NCBI RefSeq assembly: GCF_050942215.1
Contig: NZ_CP192056.1
Span: forward strand, 5,208,001-5,272,000
DNA length: 64,000 nt
From: Sphaerimonospora sp050942215
GTDB lineage: Bacteria; Actinomycetota; Actinomycetes; Streptosporangiales; Streptosporangiaceae
Reading direction: 5' to 3'
Within the stretch, counting starts at the first letter, position 1; each line of letters begins with the position of its first letter. A program made the translations under genes and the position numbers. The notes under the pieces were generated by a model, which was not told the DNA's origin, searched no databases, and worked only from the letters and a program-made list of their open reading frames with translations. This document shows positions 57,703 through 64,000 of the stretch, piece by piece.

Positions 57703-58259
57703 TCCTCCGGAGAGCCGTTGGACGCCATGGAGAAGCCCTCCAGGAATCCCCTGGCGCGTTCCGCCCGAGGATAGCGTTCTACGAGTGCCCAGAACCGGGG
57801 GCCGTGGCTGGGCACGAGCAGATGGGCCAGCTCATGCATGATCACGTAGTCCACGACCCACGCGGGCATCCCGCGAAGCCGCACCGAGATCCGGATTGTG
57901 CCATGATCCGGAGTGCAGGAACCCCACCGGTGCTGCTGGTTCTCGACCCAGCGTACGCTCGCGGGCAGCGCCTTGCCGTCCAGGTAGCGCGCCGACAGTT
58001 CCAGCGCGCGGTCGAGCAGGTCGTCGTCGCTCGGCCGTCTCCGCTGTTCCTTGGCGGCGAGCCGGTCGAGCATGCGGCGCACCCACTGCTCTTCGTCATT
58101 CGTGCTCAGGCCAGCCGGAAGCAGCACGATGGTTTTGTCGCCATCGCGGTACGCGGAAACGGTTCGCCGCCGTCGCGTGCTCCGACGAACCTCGACAGTC
58201 TCGGGGGGCACATATGAAAGGTAGCCGACATGCGGGGATTTCCACAGGGGGTACGTCAC
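57696..58259 (-). CDS. YgjP-like M48-type metallopeptidase domain protein
   Basis: From GTG at 58259 (AGGGAA upstream) the protein has 187 residues; TTG at 58274 is less likely. The family block QQHRWGSCTP and the zinc motif VDYVIMHELAHLLVPSHG are intact. A distal Arg/Tyr part (PRFWALVERYPRA) follows. Relatives include YgjP, a reported UTP pyrophosphatase, and SprT-like peptidases; the activity here is open. Confidence 0.86.
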   Translation of the reverse strand: MTYPLWKSPHVGYLSYVPPETVEVRRSTRRRRTVSAYRDGDKTIVLLPAGLSTNDEEQWVRRMLDRLAAKEQRRRPSDDDLLDRALELSARYLDGKALPASVRWVENQQHRWGSCTPDHGTIRISVRLRGMPAWVVDYVIMHELAHLLVPSHGPRFWALVERYPRAERARGFLEGFSMASNGSPEEC

Positions 58260-58400
58260 GTTTTCCCTGGTCAATCGGGCGAACGTGACCTTGTAGGCGT
58301 GCCGTTCCCGTCTCGTCCTGCTCCCTCGCCCCGCTGATTATCCACAGCCCCGCCGGAACCGGCGCACTCCGTTCCCGCCATGTGACAAGGTCTTTCGGCT

Positions 58401-59477
58401 ATGAGACCTCGTCTGAAGCCGGCGCTGCGCCGAGTCGAGCGGGACGACCGCACCCTGCAGTTCGGCGTCCATCCGTCCCACGCGATCATGCTGGCCGAGG
58501 TGGAGCCGGCCGTCCGGCGGCTGATCGACGGCCTCGACGGCAGCAGGACGCTGGAACAGGTGCTGGCGGAGAGCGATCTGGCCGAGGAGGCCACCCGCGA
58601 GCTGGTGGAGTCGTTGGCCGCCCACGGCCTGATCGAGGACGCGGCCGTCTCCCCCGGGCCGCTCGCCGGCCTGGACCGGACCGACCGGGATCGCCTCCGC
58701 CCCGACCTGGACCGGCTCGCCCTCACCTGCTCCGGCGGCGGCCTGGTCGCGCTCGCCCGCAGGCGTACGGCCGGGGTACGGATCTACGGCGCCGGCCGCG
58801 TCGGCGCACAGGTGACCACCCTTCTCGCCGCCGCGGGCGTCGGCCACATCTGCGTGGTCGATCCCGATACGGCACGGCCCCAGGACGTGGTCCCCGGGGG
58901 TCTCGGACGACAGGAGATCGGCATGCCGCGCGAGGAGGGCGCCGTCGCGGCGGCCAGGAGGATCGCGCCGGACGTCAACGCGTGGCCCGGCCGTTCCGCC
59001 TCCCGGCCTTCCGACGGGGCGCCCCACCCCGATCTGGTGATCCTCACCCCCGTCGGCCCCCTCGATCCGGTGCTGGTCCGCGAACTCCTGGCCGAGGGGA
59101 TCCCGCACCTGCCGGCCACGGCGTTCGAAGGCCACGGATCGGTCGGTCCGCTCGTCGTCCCGGGACGTCCGCTCTGCCTCGGCTGTCTCGATCTCACCCG
59201 CAGGGACCTGGACCCCTCCTGGCCCATGGTCAGCGCCCGTCTCGGCGGCCATCCCCCGGGTGAGATCGCGTGCGACGCCGTGCTGTCCTCCCTGGTCGCG
59301 GCGCAGACCGCGGGATGTGCCCTCGCCCACCTGGACGGCACGGCCATGACGGCGGATGTGACCAATGGCACATTGCATGTTTTGCCCGACTGGCGCTGGC
59401 GTCACCGCTCCTGGAAGCCCCATCCCGAGTGCGGATGTAGTCGTAACCCCATGTCATCGCTGAGAATGGTCGCGTGA
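58401..59477 (+). CDS. ThiF/E1-like protein with RiPP-type N-terminal peptide-binding domain
   Basis: The protein has 358 residues. The first 100 look like a winged-helix peptide-recognition domain (LAEVEPAVRRLIDGLDGSR). The second part is an E1-type Rossmann fold with VRIYGAGRVGAQVTTLLAAA and an acid at VVDPD. Cysteines in CLGCLD and PECGC probably bind zinc. This matches azoline-forming (TOMM) cyclodehydratase partner proteins, but no YcaO or precursor gene is near. GTGA overlap links it to the ABC1 kinase. Confidence 0.82.
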   Translation: MRPRLKPALRRVERDDRTLQFGVHPSHAIMLAEVEPAVRRLIDGLDGSRTLEQVLAESDLAEEATRELVESLAAHGLIEDAAVSPGPLAGLDRTDRDRLRPDLDRLALTCSGGGLVALARRRTAGVRIYGAGRVGAQVTTLLAAAGVGHICVVDPDTARPQDVVPGGLGRQEIGMPREEGAVAAARRIAPDVNAWPGRSASRPSDGAPHPDLVILTPVGPLDPVLVRELLAEGIPHLPATAFEGHGSVGPLVVPGRPLCLGCLDLTRRDLDPSWPMVSARLGGHPPGEIACDAVLSSLVAAQTAGCALAHLDGTAMTADVTNGTLHVLPDWRWRHRSWKPHPECGCSRNPMSSLRMVA

Positions 59478-60820
59478 GTGACCTCCCCCATCGTGCCATG
59501 ACCCGCTCGGCCAAGCTCGCCGCACTCCCCCTCGGGTTCGCCGGCCGTACCGCACTGGGACTGGGCAGGCGACTCGGCGGAGCGTCGGCGGAGCGCGTGG
59601 CCCAGGAAATCCAGCAGCGTACGGCCGACCAGGTCTTCAAGGTCCTGGGCGAGCTCAAGGGCGGAGCGATGAAGCTCGGCCAGGCGCTGTCCATCTTCGA
59701 AGCCGCGCTGCCGCCCGAGATCGCCGGACCGTATCGCGCGACGCTGACCCGGCTGCAGGACGCCGCGCCGCCCCTACCCGCGGCCACGGTTCACCGTGTC
59801 CTCACGGAACAGTTGGGCGACGACTGGCGGGAGAATTTCACGGAGTTCGCCGACAGCCCGTCGGCGGCCGCGTCCATCGGGCAGGTGCACCGGGCGGTCT
59901 GGCATGACGGCCGGCCGGTCGCCGTGAAGATCCAGTATCCGGGTGCGGGAAAGGCCCTGATCTCCGACTTCAACCAGCTCGCCCGCCTGGGGAAGCTCTT
60001 CTCCGCGCTGCTGCCCGGCCTGGACATCGAACCGGTTCTCACCGAGCTGAAGGACCGGGTCGCCGAAGAGCTCGACTACCTGCGGGAGGCCGAGGCCCAG
60101 CATGCGTTCGCCCAGGAGTTCAGGGACGACGCGGACTTCCACATCCCGGATGTGATCGCGGCCAACGAGCAGGTCCTGATCACCGAGTGGATGACCGGGA
60201 CGCCACTATCCAAGATCATCGAAAGTGGGACCGAGGCCGAGCGCGACCTGGCCGGCCTGCGGCTGGTCCGCTTCCTCTTCTGCTCTCCGTCCCGGGTGGG
60301 CATGCTGCACGCGGACCCGCACCCCGGCAACTTCCGGGTGATGGAGGACGGCCGCCTGGGGGTGCTCGACTTCGGGGCGGTCAGCCGGCTGCCCGACGGC
60401 TACCCCCGTGCCTTCGGCATGCTCACCCGAATCTTCAACCAGGGTGATATGGACACCGTCATCCAGGGGCTTCGCGACGAAGGGTTCATCCGGCCGCACA
60501 TCGAGGTGGACGCCGACGCCCTGCGCGCGTTCCTCGCCCCCTATGTCGAGCCCACCCGGGTGGAGGAGTTCACCTTCAGCCGGGAGTGGCTGCGGGAGCA
60601 GGCGGCGACCGTGGCCGACCTCCGGTCGAACAACGTCGTGCGCCAGCTCAACCTGCCCCCGTCTTACGTGCTGATCCATCGCGTGCACGCGGCGGGAGTG
60701 GGCGTCCTGTGCCAGCTCGGCGCCACCGCCAGGTTCCGTGACGAGGTCATCCGCTGGGTTCCCGGTTTCGCCGACGAGCCCGGCGTCTCCGACGGCGACA
60801 TCGACCTCATGGCGGTCTGA
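59474..60820 (+). CDS. ABC1/UbiB (AarF) family kinase-like protein
   Basis: The 448-residue protein has the ABC1 signature KGGAMKLGQALSIFEAALP (the KxGQ motif) near residue 60. Next come the Ala-rich nucleotide loop SAAASIGQVHRAV, the catalytic HADPHPGNFRV and the metal motif LDFGAV. Family members are atypical ATPases linked to quinone or lipid metabolism. It is translationally coupled to the ThiF-like gene. A strong bidirectional terminator follows. Confidence 0.93.
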   Translation: MSDLPHRAMTRSAKLAALPLGFAGRTALGLGRRLGGASAERVAQEIQQRTADQVFKVLGELKGGAMKLGQALSIFEAALPPEIAGPYRATLTRLQDAAPPLPAATVHRVLTEQLGDDWRENFTEFADSPSAAASIGQVHRAVWHDGRPVAVKIQYPGAGKALISDFNQLARLGKLFSALLPGLDIEPVLTELKDRVAEELDYLREAEAQHAFAQEFRDDADFHIPDVIAANEQVLITEWMTGTPLSKIIESGTEAERDLAGLRLVRFLFCSPSRVGMLHADPHPGNFRVMEDGRLGVLDFGAVSRLPDGYPRAFGMLTRIFNQGDMDTVIQGLRDEGFIRPHIEVDADALRAFLAPYVEPTRVEEFTFSREWLREQAATVADLRSNNVVRQLNLPPSYVLIHRVHAAGVGVLCQLGATARFRDEVIRWVPGFADEPGVSDGDIDLMAV

Positions 60821-60877
60821 TGCCTCCGCGGAGAACTTCAGGATCCCGACCGCCGCTGAGTCCCGCCGGAGACGACG

Positions 60878-60915
60878 AGAAGGGCCCGGACGCCGATATG
60901 CGTCCGGGCCCTTCT
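60878..60915. terminator. Bidirectional intrinsic terminator
   Basis: AGAAGGGCCCGGACGC pairs perfectly (16 bp) with GCGTCCGGGCCCTTCT over a six-base loop. T-rich flanks on both strands suit both the ABC1 kinase gene and the small minus-strand gene. Confidence 0.92.
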
Positions 60916-60920
60916 TCAGG

Positions 60921-61103
60921 TTACAGACGGGCCAGTGCGCTGCTGAGCCGCTTCGAGGCGCGCTCAGCCCGCCGGCGAGCCCGCTTGGCGCTCATGATCC
61001 GGCTGGCAAGGCGCCCTTCCTCCGCCTCGCGGTGCAAGGTCCGTATTCGCTCGTCTACCAGTTCCTGGTAGAGATACATCGAGGCGTTCGGGGAGAGGTT
61101 CAT
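60921..61103 (-). CDS. Small basic helical protein (60 residues)
   Basis: ATG at 61103 with GGAAGGAC about eight bases upstream. The sequence begins MNLSPNASMYLYQELVDERI and ends in a run of Lys/Arg-rich helix (SAKRARRRAERASKRL). It is predicted fully helical with no membrane segment. Small proteins of this pattern are frequent in actinobacteria but have no known role. It lies 43 bases after whiB7 on the same strand and before the terminator, so it is probably part of the WhiB7 transcript. Confidence 0.7.
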   Translation of the reverse strand: MNLSPNASMYLYQELVDERIRTLHREAEEGRLASRIMSAKRARRRAERASKRLSSALARL

Positions 61104-61146
61104 CTGAATGTCCTTCCTTGTGTTTCCTGGGTCTTACGTGCGTCGG

Positions 61147-61410
61147 TCAGGCGGCGACGGGTGTCTTGCGCGGACGCCCCCGCGGGCGCTTCCGGGGAAC
61201 GACGACCCCCCGCAGGATGAGCTCGCCGCCCCAGACGCCCCACGGCTCCTCGCGCTCCAGCGCGCGGGCCAGGCAGGCCTTCTGAATCGGGCAGCCGCCG
61301 CAGAGCGCCTTGGCGAACTCCACGTCCTCCGGAGACTCGGCGAACCACAGATCGGGGTCGGTACGACAGGGGATTTCGGCTTCGATCAGGTCCATGACCG
61401 GGGCCGCCAT
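61147..61410 (-). CDS. whiB7: WhiB-family transcription factor WhiB7 (WblC-like)
   Basis: An 87-residue Fe-S regulator of intrinsic antibiotic resistance that binds the main sigma factor. Four Cys ligands (Cys15, Cys37, Cys40, Cys46 in CGGCPIQKAC), the GVWGGE turn and the C-terminal AT-hook KRPRGRPRKT identify WhiB7 among WhiB proteins. ATG at 61410 has AGAGG eight bases before it; a GTG nine bases upstream would overlap that site. A leader of about 500 bases carries an upstream ORF and an attenuator. Expression should respond to ribosome-targeting antibiotics, as known for WblC/WhiB7. Confidence 0.95.
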   Translation of the reverse strand: MAAPVMDLIEAEIPCRTDPDLWFAESPEDVEFAKALCGGCPIQKACLARALEREEPWGVWGGELILRGVVVPRKRPRGRPRKTPVAA

Positions 61411-61491
61411 CTGCGTCACCTCTTTGAATGGATTGGTCTGGTTTGTCCTCGTGGGCCTGGTTGTCCTCGTGGACGGGGTGGAATCGTGGCC

Positions 61492-61534
61492 GACAAAACA
61501 AGAAGGCCGCGGATCCTGGTCGGATCCGCGGCCT
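61492..61534 (-). terminator. Attenuator terminator in the whiB7 leader
   Basis: AGGCCGCGGATCC pairs perfectly with GGATCCGCGGCCT (13 bp) over five bases and is followed on the minus strand by TCTTGTTTTG. It lies 82 bases before the whiB7 start and 15 bases after the upstream ORF stop. Confidence 0.9.
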
Positions 61535-61549
61535 GAAGAGGGAGACCGG

Positions 61550-61846
61550 TCAAGTTATGACTGGTTCTCTCCAGGCGTACAACGGACCCGGTGCCCCGCC
61601 GTCAACGGTGCGGTCGATCTGCTCATCGCTCATCGGACGGTCCACCAGGGAGACCTGGTAGGAATCGACGCCGCGGCGCGCCACACCGAAGACAGCCGAG
61701 CGAGGCTCGGTGGCCCAACCGGTCTGGGTAGCGCCGTTCTGAGCGCAGGTGGCCACGCCATGCCGCAGTTTCGTCTGCTTCGTCTGGGCGACAGCGGCGA
61801 TGGCGACGCTCGGGCAGGCAGAGGCGAGCCACGGCGCGGCGAACAT
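61550..61846 (-). CDS. Leader ORF upstream of whiB7 (98 residues, or 27 from an internal ATG)
   Basis: ATG at 61846 follows AGGTGGAG at about nine bases, and codon third positions are mostly G/C, which supports translation. A shorter version would start at ATG 61633 (MSDEQIDRTVDGG). The last codons before the stop are TGG AGA GAA CCA GTC ATA ACT, unusually rich in codons rare for this genome. The stop lies next to the attenuator hairpin. The arrangement fits ribosome-mediated attenuation of whiB7. No known protein family is recognised. Confidence 0.55.
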   Translation of the reverse strand: MFAAPWLASACPSVAIAAVAQTKQTKLRHGVATCAQNGATQTGWATEPRSAVFGVARRGVDSYQVSLVDRPMSDEQIDRTVDGGAPGPLYAWREPVIT

Positions 61847-61925
61847 GATCGTGATCTCCACCTGACTCACCTCCACTCCACTGGTACGGCAGCCGGAACA
61901 GGATCGTCCGACTGGCTTGACCAAG

Positions 61926-61966
61926 ACCCTAAATCCCAACCGGCAGGCCGAGCAACCTATTTTCTA
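61926..61966 (-). promoter_or_regulatory. Putative WhiB7-autoregulated promoter
   Basis: On the minus strand an A/T-rich block (TAGAAAATA, 61958-61966) lies two bases before TTGCTC (61950-61955). After an 18-base spacer comes TAGGGT (61926-61931). The A/T block right before the -35 is the known mark of WhiB7-dependent promoters. Confidence 0.75.
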
Positions 61967-61976
61967 CCTGCGATTT

Positions 61977-62870
61977 TCACGACTTCGTGACATCATCGCG
62001 GACCCGAATAAGACACTCCTGCACCACGGACACCGCCAGCTCTCCGGAGGCGGTGAACATCTGTCCGCGAGCGAGCCCGCGGGCGCCTCCCGACCACGGC
62101 GACTCCTGGGCGTACAGCACCCACTCGTCGGCCCGGAGCGGGCGGTGGAACCACATCGCGTGATCGAGCGAGGCGCCGGAGAAGTCCGCCGTGCCCCAGG
62201 CCCGCCCGTGCGCGAGCAGCACGGTGTCCACCAGCGTGAAATCCGAGGCATAGGCGGCAAGCACGACGTGCAGCAGCGGGTCGTCGGGGAGATCGGTCTC
62301 ATATCGGAACCACACATGGTTCTCGTCGGACGCGGCGGGGGCCCCGCCGGCGCCGGTGGGCGTCTCCCACGGCAGCCGGTGCACGTACCGCACGTCGACA
62401 GGGCGCGGCTTCGACAGCCATTCGCGCCATGTCGGGTCGCCCCCCACCACGTCGATCATCCGCTGCTGGAAGGTTCCCAGACTCTCCGGCTCGGGAACGG
62501 ACGGCATGACGGCCGACTGGTGTTCCAGGCCCTCCTCGCCTATGTGGAACGACGCCGACATCGAGAAGATCGCCTTGCCGTGCTGGATCGCCGTGATCCG
62601 CCGCGTGGTGAACGAGCGGCCGTCGCGCACCCGGTCGACCTCGTAGACGATCGGGACCGTGGGATCACCCGGCCGGATGAAGTACGCGTGCAGCGAGTGG
62701 ACCATGCGGTCCGCCGGGACCGTACGGCCGGCCGCCACGAGCGCCTGAGCCGCGACCTGGCCGCCGAAAACCCGCTGGATCCGCTCCTCCGGGCTGCGTC
62801 CACGGAAGATGTCGAGCTCGATCTGCTCCAGGTCGAGCAGGTCGAGCAGCTCCTTGAGAGCCGAGTGCAC
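61977..62870 (-). CDS. tesB: Acyl-CoA thioesterase II (TesB)
   Basis: A 297-residue double-hotdog thioesterase. GTG at 62870 follows GGAGG by four bases. The first hotdog shows RVFGGQVAAQALVAAGRTVP and SLHAYFIRPGD. The second has YASDFTLVDTVLLAHG, with the catalytic Asp, and SLDHAMWFHRP. It hydrolyses medium- and long-chain acyl-CoA. The whiB7 promoter begins right after its stop. Confidence 0.95.
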   Translation of the reverse strand: MHSALKELLDLLDLEQIELDIFRGRSPEERIQRVFGGQVAAQALVAAGRTVPADRMVHSLHAYFIRPGDPTVPIVYEVDRVRDGRSFTTRRITAIQHGKAIFSMSASFHIGEEGLEHQSAVMPSVPEPESLGTFQQRMIDVVGGDPTWREWLSKPRPVDVRYVHRLPWETPTGAGGAPAASDENHVWFRYETDLPDDPLLHVVLAAYASDFTLVDTVLLAHGRAWGTADFSGASLDHAMWFHRPLRADEWVLYAQESPWSGGARGLARGQMFTASGELAVSVVQECLIRVRDDVTKS

Positions 62871-62902
62871 GGTGCCTCCAACGAAAACGCACCAGGGGGA
62901 TA

Positions 62903-64000
62903 TTACTCATCAGTAACACCGGCGAGACTACCGGCATCGGTCGCGCCGCCGCACAGATCCAGCACGGCTTCGCCGTACCGCTCGAGCTTGACCCTGCCGA
63001 TGCCGGCGATGGCCAGCAGTTCCGCCTCCGTGGTCGGCACCCGCTCGGCGATCGCCTGAAGCGTCACATCGGTGAAGACGACATAGGCCGGGACCTTGGC
63101 CTCCTTGGCCACGGCGGTCCGCCACGACCTGAGGTTTTCGAGGAGCGCCTCGTCGTAGTCGGCCGGACAGGTCGTGCAGCGGCCGAGCTTCTGCTCCGGC
63201 GCCGCCGCGAGCGTCTTGCCGCACACGCGGCAGTGCAGCGGCGCAGCCGGTCTCCTCCCACCGGCCCGCTCCGACCGGCGTCCTGCCCTGGTCGTCCCGG
63301 CGGGGAGCTGATGCGACAGCCCCTCCAGGAAGCGGGAGTGCCGCCGGGACCGACGGCCGCCGGGCGAGCGGGCCAGCGCCCAGGACAGGTGCAGGTGCTC
63401 ACGAGCGCGGGTGACGCCGACGTAGAGCAGCCGGCGCTCCTCCTCGATCTGCTCCGCCGTCTCCGCGTACACGATCGGGAGCATCCCCTCGGTGAGGCCG
63501 ACGAGGAAGACGGCGTCCCACTCCAGGCCCTTGGCGGCGTGCAGGGAGGCCAGTGTCACGCCCTCGACGGGCGGCGCGTGCTGCTCCACGGCGCGCCGTT
63601 CCAGCTCGGCGACGAAACCGGCGAGGTCCGTGCCGTCGGCCGCCATGTCCTCGGCGAGGTCGGCCAGTGCCTTCAGCGACTCCCACTTCTCCCGTGCCTT
63701 GCCGCCACCGGGGGCCTCGGCGGTGAGACCGATCCCGGACAGGATCGCGTGGACGGCGGGGGCCAGCGGGTCGGCGCCGTCCGCCGACCGGGCCGCCCCC
63801 CGCAGCAGCACCACGGCCTGCCGTACCTCCGGCCGGTCGAAGAAGCGTTCCGCGCCGCGGAGCAGGTACGGCACGCCGGCCCCGCCGAACGCCTGCTCGT
63901 ACGCCTCGGACTGAGCGTTGATCCGGAACAGCACGGCGATCTCCCTGGCCGGGACGCCGTCGGCCATGAGCTTCTTCACCGTGAGCGCGACCCCGAGCGC
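62903..64000 (-). CDS. uvrD2: UvrD/Rep-type DNA helicase, UvrD2-like (5' truncated by window)
   Basis: The frame runs off the window edge, so the N-terminal ATPase half is missing. The 365 visible residues show late helicase motifs: IAVLFRINAQSEAYEQAF, VTLASLHAAKGLEWDAVFLVGL (motif V) and EEERRLLYVGVTRAREHLHL (motif VI). A four-Cys zinc knuckle follows (CRVCGKTL, then CTTC). A C-terminal HRDC domain ends with LLAIAGIGRVKLERYGEAVL. Cys knuckle plus HRDC is the pattern of actinobacterial UvrD2. Confidence 0.92.
   Translation of the reverse strand, partial: ALGVALTVKKLMADGVPAREIAVLFRINAQSEAYEQAFGGAGVPYLLRGAERFFDRPEVRQAVVLLRGAARSADGADPLAPAVHAILSGIGLTAEAPGGGKAREKWESLKALADLAEDMAADGTDLAGFVAELERRAVEQHAPPVEGVTLASLHAAKGLEWDAVFLVGLTEGMLPIVYAETAEQIEEERRLLYVGVTRAREHLHLSWALARSPGGRRSRRHSRFLEGLSHQLPAGTTRAGRRSERAGGRRPAAPLHCRVCGKTLAAAPEQKLGRCTTCPADYDEALLENLRSWRTAVAKEAKVPAYVVFTDVTLQAIAERVPTTEAELLAIAGIGRVKLERYGEAVLDLCGGATDAGSLAGVTDE

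Overview
The window is GC-rich, densely coded actinobacterial DNA. Several features point to Streptosporangiales or a close relative: SigR/RsrA, a WhiB7-type regulator with an AT-hook, conservon-type signalling genes, a PASTA kinase, UPF0182 and YlbL-like proteins, an 11-bp-phased PHO box, and rRNA spacers with the actinobacterial CTTGAGAACTCAACAG leader. This placement is inferred from gene content, not from a database search. No prophage, insertion sequence or CRISPR array was found.

Layout. 1-12.9 kb: 3' end of a TPP-dependent acetolactate-synthase-like gene, a very regular nested palindrome, a PASTA Ser/Thr kinase, a hotdog thioesterase, a biotin carboxylase and biotin carrier pair, two membrane HD-GYP-type proteins preceded by a 36-residue hydrophobic peptide gene, rsgA, aroA, an SRAP protein and a DksA/TraR zinc finger. 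12.9-22.5 kb: methyltransferase, sigR-rsrA with a sigma-R promoter, a sugar epimerase, a second hotdog protein, hisN, the pstSCAB phosphate operon behind a PHO box, a tyrosine phosphatase and a fructosamine-kinase-like protein. 23-29 kb: one rRNA operon (16S-23S-5S, minus strand) with its promoter region and two tandem intrinsic terminators.

29.6-34.2 kb: an orphan small protein, an orphan peptide-type substrate-binding lipoprotein, and an incomplete conservon (CvnA-like sensor plus DUF742). 34.2-47.6 kb: a ten-gene, almost gap-free minus-strand operon that looks like a complete uptake-and-degradation unit for a hydantoin-like or thiohydantoin-like compound. It contains a DUF917 protein, two HyuA-type proteins, HyuB, a complete oligopeptide-type ABC transporter and a PucR regulator. 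Two copies of a TGTCG-N5-CGACA operator lie upstream of its first gene.

47.7-64 kb: two initiator tRNA genes, a UPF0182 membrane protein, a PDZ/Lon-like protease, moaE, an epimerase, a DUF2342 metalloprotease, a Nudix protein, an EEP-family protein, a YgjP-like metallopeptidase, an orphan ThiF/RiPP-like E1 protein, an ABC1 kinase, a small basic protein, whiB7 with a long attenuator leader, tesB, and the 3' part of a UvrD2-type helicase cut by the window edge.

The signals most worth following are the mirrored 53-bp-period palindrome (1107-1368), the whiB7 leader with a rare-codon-ended upstream ORF abutting a terminator, the DUF917/hydantoinase operon with its paired operator, the sigR promoter with an apparent two-isoform arrangement, and the incomplete conservon next to a paralogous solute-binding protein.
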